In this document: piece after piece, positions 7,155-12,723 of the stretch
Layout of the letters: the number at the start of each line of letters is the position of its first letter
Numbering within the stretch: position 1 is the stretch's first letter
Assembly: GCA_947383645.1 (NCBI GenBank)
Contig: CANDEH010000058.1
Location: 1-14,520 of the forward strand
Length of the DNA: 14,520 nucleotides
Direction: 5' to 3'
DNA from: an uncultured Clostridia bacterium
GTDB lineage: Bacteria > Bacillota > Clostridia > Oscillospirales > Oscillospiraceae
Notes under the pieces: generated by a model
The model's database searches: none
What the model saw: only the letters and a program-made list of their open reading frames with translations
Told to the model about the DNA's origin: nothing
Program-made: the position numbers and the translations under genes

Positions 7155-7208
7155 CCTCAGCAGCAAAGAGCGGCATGGCTTCTGCCATGCCGCTCTTTGC
7201 TGCTGAGG
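7155..7208. terminator. 25-bp-arm hairpin, shared end of repeat and minus gene
   Basis: The arms 7155-7179 and 7184-7208 are perfectly complementary around TTCT. The hairpin starts four bases past the stop of the minus-strand gene at 7213, so it probably acts as that gene's terminator. A short internal TTT is present but no classical T-tail. Its central 28 bases duplicate 6897-6924. Confidence 0.7.
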
Positions 7209-7212
7209 GCTC

Positions 7213-7986
7213 TCAGTCGATCCGCTCAATCACAAGGTTAAAGCTGGTGTAGGCCGTGCTGATCTCCTGCTGGGTGGCGTTGATGACGCGGAGCACCGTG
7301 GGGGAGGAGACGGTGACGACAAAGGTCCGGCCCAGGCTGGCGGTGGTGTCGAAGGTGTGGGCCACCACGTCGGTGGAGGGCGGGAAGGTGTAGCCGTCTA
7401 AGGTCACCGCCGCGCCGCTGTAGACCAGGCCCTCGGAGGCGCCCACCGGCCGGGCGTTGCCGGAGTAGGAGACAAGGTAGACGCCGGGGCTGAGGGTGAT
7501 GCCGCCGCCGCTGGGATAGATGCCGCTGTCGGCGCTGTTGTAGCCCTCGGTGAAGGACATCTCCTCGCCGGGGGAGAGGATGGTGTTGAGTGCGTAGCCG
7601 TAGTATACGTCTTTGTACTCGCCGCCGTCGCTGTCGTCGTCGTCGCAGTCCCAGTCGTTCCAGCAGTGATTGTGACAGCCGCAGCCGGGGCGGTTCCAAT
7701 AGCCGGGGCAGTTCCAGCTGCCGCAGCCGCAGTTCCACCGGCGGGTGCCGCAGGAGCAGTCCTCGTCGGAGGCGCCGCCGATCCGGCGGCAGCAGGCGGT
7801 GTAACCGGGGGCGGAGCAGTGGCGGCGGCAGGAGCAGCCGCTGTCACCAGAGCAGCCCTCCGCGGAACCGCAGCCGGCAGAACAGCCGTTGGTGAAGCCG
7901 CAGCCGTTATGATTGCCGCCGCAGGAGCAGGTACTCTGTGTAGAGCAGCCGCAGCCGGCGGCGTGATGATGATGGTAACAGGCCAT
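7213..7986 (-). CDS. Cys-rich, BclA/C1q-like putative spore-surface protein
   Basis: This 257-residue protein has two contrasting halves. Residues 1-114 contain 23 cysteines with Gly, Ser and Asn, a His4 run at 5-8, and a DCDDDD end. Residues 125-257 have no cysteine and read as a beta-jelly-roll (LSPGEEMSFTEGY, GGGITLSPGVYLVSYSG) like the C-terminal domains of BclA-type exosporium proteins or TNF/C1q folds. No signal peptide is present, which suits mother-cell assembly onto the spore. The role is inferred from composition and fold pattern. GGAGGT at 7996-8001 lies nine bases upstream and sets ATG 7986; an open 59-codon extension to 8163 lacks a good site. A disulfide-linked or metal-binding coat layer is plausible. 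Confidence 0.75.
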   Translation of the reverse strand: MACYHHHHAAGCGCSTQSTCSCGGNHNGCGFTNGCSAGCGSAEGCSGDSGCSCRRHCSAPGYTACCRRIGGASDEDCSCGTRRWNCGCGSWNCPGYWNRPGCGCHNHCWNDWDCDDDDSDGGEYKDVYYGYALNTILSPGEEMSFTEGYNSADSGIYPSGGGITLSPGVYLVSYSGNARPVGASEGLVYSGAAVTLDGYTFPPSTDVVAHTFDTTASLGRTFVVTVSSPTVLRVINATQQEISTAYTSFNLVIERID

Positions 7987-8285
7987 AAGAGAGATACCTC
8001 CATGGATCTTCCAATAGTGCGGGGCGATCAGGCAGAGGCGCCGGAAGCCCCGGTGTGCGGGACGTGTGAACGTCCACACCATCCTATGCCCGCGGCGGCG
8101 CAGATGTGCGGGGGGAAAATCCTTCGGCGGCAGCGGCAGGTTCAGCCGTATCCGGTCTGCCATGCCGGCGGAATTCCCTGAAAGCTGCGCCCTGGATCGG
8201 GGACCGCCGAATGGAAGGGGGGCGGGCGGATATGGCCGGCGGCAGACGGGAGCGCGGCCTGAAAACTTTTCAAAATTTTTGATAT
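7987..8285. other. ~300-bp intergenic region upstream of the Cys-rich gene
   Basis: I see no convincing gene on either strand. On minus, CATAGGATG (8080-8088) with an AC 17 bases upstream partly resembles a sigma-K promoter (AC-N17-CATANNNTA) and would fit a late spore gene, but the last base is wrong. An imperfect hairpin centred on GGACGT/ACGTCC lies at about 8053-8079. The segment is GC-rich except for a run at 8262-8286. Confidence 0.3.
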
Positions 8286-8325
8286 ACTAAGAAGCCATAG
8301 CACTTTTGTGCTATGGCTTCTTAGT
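8286..8325. terminator. Perfect 18-bp-arm hairpin
   Basis: ACTAAGAAGCC begins arms at 8286-8303 and 8308-8325, perfectly complementary around TTTT. It lies downstream of the DUF1836 terminator and is followed on + by TGTCAAAAAA, the same motif that follows the hairpins next to the structured repeats. The role is uncertain: a second terminator or a repeat remnant. Confidence 0.55.
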
Positions 8326-8328
8326 GTC

Positions 8329-8391
8329 AAAAAACCTGCGGGACTTCTGCCCCGCTGCGGCAAATTACGTCCTTTGAGCGGGATTTGCCGC
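8329..8391 (-). terminator. Tandem hairpins and T6, terminator of the DUF1836 gene
   Basis: Reading on minus after the stop, a 9-bp-arm hairpin (8391-8383 with 8365-8357) comes first. It is followed by GCGGG/CCCGC (8355-8338), three bases, and T6 (8334-8329). The second hairpin with the T-run is a standard intrinsic terminator. Confidence 0.8.
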
Positions 8392-8409
8392 TATATTCCG
8401 TTTTGTGGA

Positions 8410-8940
8410 TTACTTTGTCTCCTCCGGCCCGGCAGTGAGCAGGGACTCCGTCAGAGCCTTGGAGAGGTTGGAGACCACGGCGGCGAAAATAATCAGACTG
8501 TCGTCCGCCAGCGCGTCCGGGAGGATCATCTCGGAGTACTGGGAGAAGGCGGTCTTGGCCTCCTGGTACTGCCGCACAAAGTTGGTGTAGATGCGCTCCA
8601 CCTCGCCCTCGTCGATGCCCATGGGCAGAAGGCGCTGAATGGAGGCGATGCTCAGACTCTGCTTGAGCGTGCAGAATATCAGCAGGTAGGCGAGGTGGAC
8701 CCGGCCGTACTTTTTCTTCACCGGCGGCGGCATCACCTTCATGCGCACATAGTTGTTGACAATGCTGGCGGTAATCACCTTCTCCTCCCCGCTCTCTCCG
8801 GCCAGCGGAAAGCTCAGGTAGCGGCTGAGCAGCAGAATTACCTGATCCATGTACAGATCCAGCTCCGGAAGCGCCTCCCACGCCGGCAGGGAGAAGGACA
8901 GCATCCGCTCCTCCCAGGTCTTCAGCTGTTGTCGAAGCAT
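8410..8940 (-). CDS. DUF1836 domain-containing protein
   Basis: This 176-residue soluble protein belongs to the DUF1836 family of Firmicutes, whose function is undefined. The family signature is visible mid-protein as ITASIVNNYVR followed by PPVKKKYGRVHLAYLLI and LKQSLSIASIQRLL, a helical arrangement like a MerR- or winged-helix-type recognition region. DNA binding is therefore possible but not shown. ATG 8940 is preferred: AAAGGA at 8950-8955 lies nine bases upstream of it but directly abuts the alternative ATG at 8949. It is monocistronic, has its own promoter, and is divergent from trhA. Confidence 0.85.
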   Translation of the reverse strand: MLRQQLKTWEERMLSFSLPAWEALPELDLYMDQVILLLSRYLSFPLAGESGEEKVITASIVNNYVRMKVMPPPVKKKYGRVHLAYLLIFCTLKQSLSIASIQRLLPMGIDEGEVERIYTNFVRQYQEAKTAFSQYSEMILPDALADDSLIIFAAVVSNLSKALTESLLTAGPEETK

Positions 8941-8982
8941 CCGCGTCATTCCTTTCAGACAGTCAGTTTCCTGTTACCCTGT

Positions 8983-9011
8983 ACTATATCAGAAAGAGCC
9001 CAATAATGCAA
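8983..9011 (-). promoter_or_regulatory. Predicted promoter of the DUF1836 gene
   Basis: On minus, TTGCAT (9011-9006), a 17-bp spacer and TATAGT (8988-8983) lie about 45 bases before the start codon. It is back to back with the trhA promoter. Confidence 0.6.
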
Positions 9012-9044
9012 TATGAAATATCGCCTGTGTGGGGGATTTTCCTA

Positions 9045-9073
9045 TTGACTTAATGGCGTGTCGGGCGTATAAT
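9045..9073 (+). promoter_or_regulatory. Sigma-A promoter of trhA
   Basis: TTGACT at 9045-9050, exactly 17 bp, then consensus TATAAT at 9068-9073. This is the best promoter in the window. The leader that follows is AT-rich and contains the palindromes CTTGCGCAAG (9100-9109) and GCAAGATTATCTTGC (9105-9119) just before the ribosome-binding site. Confidence 0.85.
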
Positions 9074-9136
9074 AATATTAAATATTAGATAATATAGTTC
9101 TTGCGCAAGATTATCTTGCAAGGAAAGGAGCATACC

Positions 9137-9781
9137 ATGGAGAAGATAGACATGCACCGGCCCCGGATGACGGGGGAGGAGCTGGCCAATACCATATCCC
9201 ACGGGGTGGGAGCGCTGCTGGCGGTGGTGGGGGCGGTGCCCCTGCTGGCCCGGGCGGCGACTGCCGGCTCGGTGGAGGCGGTGGTGGGCATGTCGCTGTA
9301 CGCGGTGAGCCTGATTACACTGTACACGGCCTCTACCGTGTACCACGGCACAGTGGACCCGGAGAAGAAGCGGCAGCGGCGGATTATGGACCACTGCTCC
9401 ATTTTTCTGCTGATTCTGGGCACCTATATTCCCCTGGCCCTGCTGACCCTGGGCGGGCGGCTGGGCTGGGTGCTCATTGCGGTCAACACGCTGCTGGCAG
9501 TGGTGGGCATCGCATTGAAGATTATTGATCTGAACCGGTTCAGCAAGATATCCCTGGTGCTGTATGCGCTGATGGGGTGGCTGGTGTTTCCCGCATTGAA
9601 GACGGTGGTGGCGGTGATGCCGGTGTCCGGCGTGGCGCTGCTGTTTGCCGGCGGCGTGGCCTACACGGCGGGAATCGCGTTCTACAAGTCCAAGAAGCAC
9701 TATATGCACTTCGTCTGGCACCTGTTCGTCCTGGCGGGCAGTATTTTGCAGTATTTCTGCGTGCTGTTTTACTGCGTTTGA
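9137..9781 (+). CDS. trhA: PAQR/hemolysin III family membrane protein TrhA
   Basis: This 214-residue, seven-helix inner-membrane protein belongs to the hemolysin III/PAQR family, linked to membrane homeostasis. The family's metal-site residues are in place: Ser66 and His70 in STVYHG, Asp85 in MDHCSIF, and His191 and His195 in HFVWHLF. ATG 9137 has AAGGAG six bases upstream. The length is normal. The gene has its own strong promoter. Downstream is a short stretch of apparent coding relic, then a hairpin and a repeat. The older haemolysin name does not imply toxicity. Confidence 0.93.
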   Translation: MEKIDMHRPRMTGEELANTISHGVGALLAVVGAVPLLARAATAGSVEAVVGMSLYAVSLITLYTASTVYHGTVDPEKKRQRRIMDHCSIFLLILGTYIPLALLTLGGRLGWVLIAVNTLLAVVGIALKIIDLNRFSKISLVLYALMGWLVFPALKTVVAVMPVSGVALLFAGGVAYTAGIAFYKSKKHYMHFVWHLFVLAGSILQYFCVLFYCV

Positions 9782-9803
9782 TCTCGCTGTGGGGCCGGCG
9801 GAG

Positions 9804-9893
9804 GGAGACGCGGTACGGGTGTTTTCCGACGGGCCTTTTGCTGATTATTTTGACAGAGAAGCCGGCAGAGTGCGCCTGGCAGCAGGGAGAATC
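9804..9893 (+). other. Possible coding relic after trhA
   Basis: One frame reads GDAVRVFSDGPFADYFDREA and then GRVRLAAGRI, a protein-like composition, but it has no start, no ribosome-binding site and no separate stop. The same frame runs on through the hairpin into the repeat, ending with its mini-ORF. It may be a gene fragment or chance in GC-rich DNA. Confidence 0.25.
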
Positions 9894-9897
9894 ATGG

Positions 9898-9925
9898 GAG
9901 CGGGACCCCTTTTAGGGCCCCGCTC
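9898..9925. terminator. Hairpin at left edge of repeat copy 2
   Basis: GAGCGGG/CCCGCTC extended by CCC/GGG forms an imperfect hairpin with an A-C mismatch. The 28 bases match 10170-10197 at 25 positions. It is the first hairpin after trhA and may serve as its terminator, though no T-run follows; AGACTGTC does. Confidence 0.5.
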
Positions 9926-9962
9926 CAGACTGTCAAAAAAGTCAACAGAGCACGATGGCGGT

Positions 9963-10010
9963 AAGGAGGATAGTGTGAAAGGAACCCAAGAGGGGTTCCT
10001 TTCGCGTTAG
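9963..10010 (+). other. Mini-ORF with strong Shine-Dalgarno in repeat copy 2
   Basis: AAGGAGG at 9963-9969, five bases, GTG at 9975 and eleven codons (VKGTQEGFLSR) to TAG at 10008-10010. It is base-for-base identical to copy 1. Function is unproven. Confidence 0.3.
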
Positions 10011-10156
10011 ATCAGCCCGCCGCAGCGACAGATTTCGGCCACGGGCCGAAATCTGGCAGCCCCGGCAACTATGTTGCCGGGGCTGCCCAAGAGGGGTTCC
10101 TTTCGCGTCAAATCAACCCGCCCGAGGCGACAAATTGCGGCCATCGGCCGCAATTT

Positions 10157-10210
10157 GCCTCCACAACACGAGCGGGACCCCTTTGGGGGTCCCGCTCGTG
10201 TTGTGGAGGC
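10157..10210. repeat. 25-bp-arm end hairpin of repeat copy 2
   Basis: The arms 10157-10181 and 10186-10210 are perfectly complementary around TTTG. Arm and loop lengths equal the end hairpin of copy 1 although the sequence is mostly different. It may also stop transcription. Confidence 0.75.
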
Positions 10211-10256
10211 ACGGAATAGATCCATCTGCCGCGGCACAGGACTGTCCATGCCGCCG

Positions 10257-10290
10257 AAGGGGGCGTCTGCGAAACAGACACCCCCTTTTT
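10257..10290 (+). terminator. Intrinsic terminator reading on +
   Basis: AAGGGGG and GTCTG pair with CAGAC and CCCCCTT, with one C-A mismatch, around CGAAA. T5 then lies on the + side. No plus gene other than trhA and the repeat precedes it, so it would end a + transcript crossing the repeat. The stem may also stop ktrA transcription from minus, but it has no T-run on that side. Confidence 0.75.
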
Positions 10291-10298
10291 ATCTCCTG

Positions 10299-10949
10299 CT
10301 ATCCCTTGTTCGACAGCTTCAGTACCACATCCTCCTGCCCCATGATAATCACGTGGTCGTCGGCGGTGAATACAAAGTCCGGGTCCGGCACGGGCAGCAG
10401 TTCATTGCCGTCGCGGATGGAGAGGACGTTGATCTGGTGTTTGCGGCGGATATCCCTCTCCCGCAGGCTGCGGCCCACCCAGCTTTTGGGGACCGCGATC
10501 TCAAAGATTCCGTAGCCCTGGGACAGGTCCACGTAGTCAAAGATGTTCCGGGCGTGGAGCTTCAGCGACAGCTTCTGCGCCATATCCCGGTCGGGATAGA
10601 CCACCTCGTCGGCGCCGTTGCGCAGGAGGAACTTGGCCTGGATGTCCCGGTCGGCCTTGGCGATGACCCGCAGGGCCCCCAGCTCCTTCACCAGGGCGGT
10701 GATCTCCAGGGAGGACTGGAAGTCGCCGCCCACGGTGACCACCACCGCGTCAAAGTTGCCCACGCCCAGACTGCGCAGAACGTCCTCGTTGGTGCAGTCC
10801 CCGATGTAGGCCCCGGTGAAGCGGGGGGAGAGCTCGTTGATTACGTCCTCGTCCCGATCCACGATCATCACCTCGTCCCCCCGGCGGGACAGATCCGCTG
10901 CCAGCTTCCGCCCAAACAGGCCCATGCCGATGATAAGGATAGATTTCAT
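10299..10949 (-). CDS. ktrA: KtrA/TrkA-type potassium channel regulatory subunit
   Basis: This 216-residue cytosolic RCK protein gates the membrane subunit KtrB. The N-terminal Rossmann domain shows GMGLFG at 8-13 and the ribose-binding acid Asp31 after strand 2 (VMIVDRDE), so it binds ATP/ADP or NAD(H). The C-terminal RCK-C domain (about 135-216) is the usual site for cyclic di-AMP in Gram-positive relatives. Length is normal. GAGG at 10958-10961 lies upstream of ATG 10949. It is the last gene of a cluster after ktrB and a 35-aa peptide whose stop is 10 bases upstream. Confidence 0.93.
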   Translation of the reverse strand: MKSILIIGMGLFGRKLAADLSRRGDEVMIVDRDEDVINELSPRFTGAYIGDCTNEDVLRSLGVGNFDAVVVTVGGDFQSSLEITALVKELGALRVIAKADRDIQAKFLLRNGADEVVYPDRDMAQKLSLKLHARNIFDYVDLSQGYGIFEIAVPKSWVGRSLRERDIRRKHQINVLSIRDGNELLPVPDPDFVFTADDHVIIMGQEDVVLKLSNKG

Positions 10950-10959
10950 AGTGGTTACC

Positions 10960-11067
10960 TCATGTTAAAAATAGATGAAATAAATAAGGGATGCAGCAAA
11001 TTGTGATAGCGCCTGCAATGCAAACTGTAATAACATATATGACTTTCTTACGTTCATCTCTTCTCAT
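10960..11067 (-). CDS. 35-aa single-pass membrane peptide in the Ktr cluster
   Basis: The peptide begins MRRDERKKVIYVITVCIAGA, then has a hydrophobic stretch to about residue 32 and ends LFLT with TGA. One transmembrane helix follows a strongly basic start, so the N-terminus is probably cytosolic. AAAGGAG lies seven bases before the ATG, which is good support. The stop lies 10 bases before ktrA's start codon, suggesting coupled translation. Codons are AT-rich, unlike the GC-rich neighbours. By position it is analogous to KdpF in Kdp systems, but no homology is claimed. A small subunit or assembly factor of the K+ system is the simplest guess. Confidence 0.65.
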   Translation of the reverse strand: MRRDERKKVIYVITVCIAGAITICCIPYLFHLFLT

Positions 11068-11148
11068 GTCGTCTCTCCTTTGACGAAAGAAGTGAAAAAC
11101 AACCGGTTAGTAAATATCGCTGGCTGTTTCTTCTCCGGGAAAGGTCGC

Positions 11149-12492
11149 TTATCCGATCAGAATCCGGTCCGTGGGCCGTCTCAGGGGCGGCGGGTTCCGC
11201 CGCTCGCCAAAGGCGATGGCCAGGGTCATCACGCCCAGCCGTCCGGCGAACATCAGCAGGATCAGCGTCACCTGGGACACCGCGGTCAGGGAGGAGGTAA
11301 TGCCGGCGGAGAGCCCCACGGTGGCCACGGCGGAGACCACCTCCAGCAGGATCTCCGTCAGCGAGAAGGGCTCAAAGGCGGAGACCACCATACACCCGGC
11401 GACGGCAAGGAGCAGGTAGGCGGACAGCGTGGCCGCGGCCTCTCTGGCGATGCTGTCGTCCAGCTGCCGCCCGCCGATGACCAGATTGCTGCTGCGCCGG
11501 GCCCCGGCGATGGGGCTGAGGAGCATCACCACAAAGGTGGTGATCTTGATGCCGCCGGCGGTGGAGCCGGAGTTGCCGCCGATAAACATCAGCAGCGTGG
11601 TCAAAAGTGCGCTGCCGGTGGAGAGGTGGGCCATGTCGATGGTGGCGAAGCCCGCGGTGCGGGGCGTCACGGCGGCGAAGAGGGAGCGGAGCAGAGCCTG
11701 GGGGGCGCTGAGCCCGGCAAGAAGTCCGCCGCGCTCATAGAAGTAGAACAGCGCGGTGGGGAGCACGATCAGTACCGCCGAGGCCACCAGCGCGATGCGG
11801 GTGTGGAGCGTGAAGCGCCGGAAGTGAAGGCGGCTCTTGGCGAGGTCCGTCCACACCAGGAAGCCCAGCCCCCCCAGGAGGATCAGGGCAATGGCGGTGA
11901 GGCAGACCAGCGGGTCCCCGGCGTAGGGGGCCAGGGAGGAGAAGGGGCCGAAGCGGCCCATCAGATCGAACCCGGCGTTGCAGAAGGCGGAGATGGAGTG
12001 GAACACGCCGTAATAGAGCCCCTCCCAGAACCCGAAGTCCTGACAGAAGCGGATGGCGAACAGCGCCGCGCCGATGCCCTCGATCAGCAGGGTTCCCCGG
12101 AGGATGTGCAGGATCAGGGACACGGAGCCGGAGAGGCTCAGGTTGCCCGCGGACTGCATAATCAGCTGGCGCTGATAGAGCCCCACATTTTTTCGCAGCA
12201 GGAGCATAATCAGGGTGAGCACCGTCATAAAGCCGATGCCGCCCACCTGGATGAGGAGGAGGATCACGATCTGCCCGAAGAGGGACCAGTGCAGAAAGGT
12301 GTCCACCACGGCCAGACCGGTGACGCAGGTGGCGGAGGTGGCGGTGAACAGGGCGCTGAGATAGGGCGTCCAGGTCCCCGTCCGGGAGGCGGCGGGGAGG
12401 GAGAGCAGAAAGCTCCCCAGGAGGATGATGAGCAGGTAGCCCAGGGTCAGAAATTGCCAGGAGCTCAGCTGGCGGCGCTTGGACAGATTCAT
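11149..12492 (-). CDS. ktrB: KtrB/TrkH-type potassium transporter membrane subunit
   Basis: This 447-residue integral membrane K+ uptake protein has four M1-P-M2 repeats. Selectivity-filter segments are visible: SATCVTGL (Gly59), SAFCNAGF (Gly174), TPRTAGF (Gly281) and ATVGLS (Gly393). GGNSGSTAGG at 305-314 is the flexible gating loop of the third repeat. The length fits Gram-positive KtrB better than longer TrkH. ATG 12492 is the first Met before the first helix; a weak GGGGA lies upstream, and longer open frame to 12660 crosses the promoter and a terminator. An 81-base gap separates it from the 35-aa peptide gene. No strong terminator is seen there, so an operon with ktrA is likely. Confidence 0.93.
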   Translation of the reverse strand: MNLSKRRQLSSWQFLTLGYLLIILLGSFLLSLPAASRTGTWTPYLSALFTATSATCVTGLAVVDTFLHWSLFGQIVILLLIQVGGIGFMTVLTLIMLLLRKNVGLYQRQLIMQSAGNLSLSGSVSLILHILRGTLLIEGIGAALFAIRFCQDFGFWEGLYYGVFHSISAFCNAGFDLMGRFGPFSSLAPYAGDPLVCLTAIALILLGGLGFLVWTDLAKSRLHFRRFTLHTRIALVASAVLIVLPTALFYFYERGGLLAGLSAPQALLRSLFAAVTPRTAGFATIDMAHLSTGSALLTTLLMFIGGNSGSTAGGIKITTFVVMLLSPIAGARRSSNLVIGGRQLDDSIAREAAATLSAYLLLAVAGCMVVSAFEPFSLTEILLEVVSAVATVGLSAGITSSLTAVSQVTLILLMFAGRLGVMTLAIAFGERRNPPPLRRPTDRILIG

Positions 12493-12524
12493 AGGCAGGT
12501 CCCCAATACAGTTTGTTTTCCTAT

Positions 12525-12553
12525 AGCATATACTATTTTGCCCCGTTTGTAAA
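12525..12553 (-). promoter_or_regulatory. Predicted ktrB promoter
   Basis: On minus, TTTACA (12553-12548), a 17-bp spacer and TATGCT (12530-12525) precede the start codon by about 32 bases. The leader is too short for a cyclic di-AMP riboswitch. Confidence 0.65.
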
Positions 12554-12607
12554 GCGGCTTGGGGTCTGCGTTCCCGGCCAAAAACGCGGGGCAGGCGAAA
12601 AGGGCAT

Positions 12608-12648
12608 AAAAAGCGGAGGCCCCTCTCCCGCGGGAGAGGGGCCTCCGC
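12608..12648 (-). terminator. Terminator of the MATE gene
   Basis: A perfect GC-rich palindrome of 18-base arms (12613-12630 and 12631-12648) is followed on minus by T5 (12612-12608). It lies 75 bases past the MATE stop; the partial repeat lies between. Confidence 0.85.
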
Positions 12649-12651
12649 CCG

Positions 12652-12709
12652 GACTGTCAAAAAGTCGGCAGAGCAGGATGGCGGTAAGGCGGGCTCATGA
12701 AACGTGAAG
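12652..12709. repeat. Degenerate partial copy of the structured repeat
   Basis: Bases 12652-12689 match the first 39 bases of copies 1 and 2 (GACTGTCAAAAA-GTC to GGCGGTAAGG) with one deletion and three changes. After that the match fades, although a Shine-Dalgarno-like AAGGCGGG and an ATGAAA follow where the full copies have GTGAAA. The sub-repeats and end hairpins are missing. As in the other copies, it directly follows a terminator hairpin. Confidence 0.7.
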
Positions 12710-12723
12710 GGGACCTCCCTCCG

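Larger units (their letters stand above)
6927..7208. repeat. Structured interspersed repeat, copy 1
   Basis: Bases 6927-7039 match 9928-10040 with four differences in 113. In order the copy contains GACTGTCAAAAAAGTC; AAGGAGG (6962-6968); an 11-codon mini-ORF folding as a GAAAGGAACCC/GGGTTCCTTTC hairpin; a hairpin at 7028-7053; and a 15-bp-arm hairpin at 7053-7085. A second ~100-bp unit begins at 7084; its first 56 bases match the first unit with one change. It contains a hairpin at 7128-7154. The copy ends in a 25-bp-arm hairpin at 7155-7208. It lies between convergent genes. I recognise no known family. Confidence 0.85.
9928..10210. repeat. Structured interspersed repeat, copy 2
   Basis: The order of parts equals copy 1 and the length is 283 against 282 bases. 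It has the GACTGTCAAAAAAGTC start, AAGGAGG, the identical mini-ORF hairpin, a 12-bp-arm hairpin at 10029-10055, and a 15-bp-arm hairpin at 10055-10087. A second unit starts at 10086 with a 12-bp-arm hairpin at 10131-10157, then an end hairpin with 25-bp arms at 10157-10210. Stem differences from copy 1 are compensated. It lies between convergent trhA and ktrA. Confidence 0.85.

Noticed and set aside
7011..7229. Minus-strand open frame through repeat copy 1, with a similar one at 10007-10249 in copy 2
   Set aside because: Both frames exist because the repeat is conserved; they run through perfect hairpins, have no ribosome-binding site, and differ in ways that preserve stems rather than protein.
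7987..8163. 59-residue N-terminal extension of the Cys-rich protein
   Set aside because: The frame is open, but only the start at 7986 has a good Shine-Dalgarno (GGAGGT, 9-base spacer).
7590..8181. Plus-strand Ala/Arg/Ser-rich frames over the Cys-rich gene
   Set aside because: These are products of repetitive Cys/Gly codons read in reverse; no ribosome-binding site and extreme low complexity.
6927..10210. CRISPR array or attC integron cassette as an explanation of the repeats
   Set aside because: There are no short regular repeats with unique spacers, no cas genes, no integron integrase and no cassette genes; the unit is long and hairpin-based.
11080..12552. 490-codon open frame antisense to ktrB
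   Set aside because: The opposite strand encodes a full KtrB with all four filter loops; this frame is rich in G, Q, H and E, as expected for a GC-rich shadow.
12493..12612. Cyclic di-AMP riboswitch before ktrB
   Set aside because: The predicted leader is only about 25 bases, far too short for a ydaO/kimA-type riboswitch.
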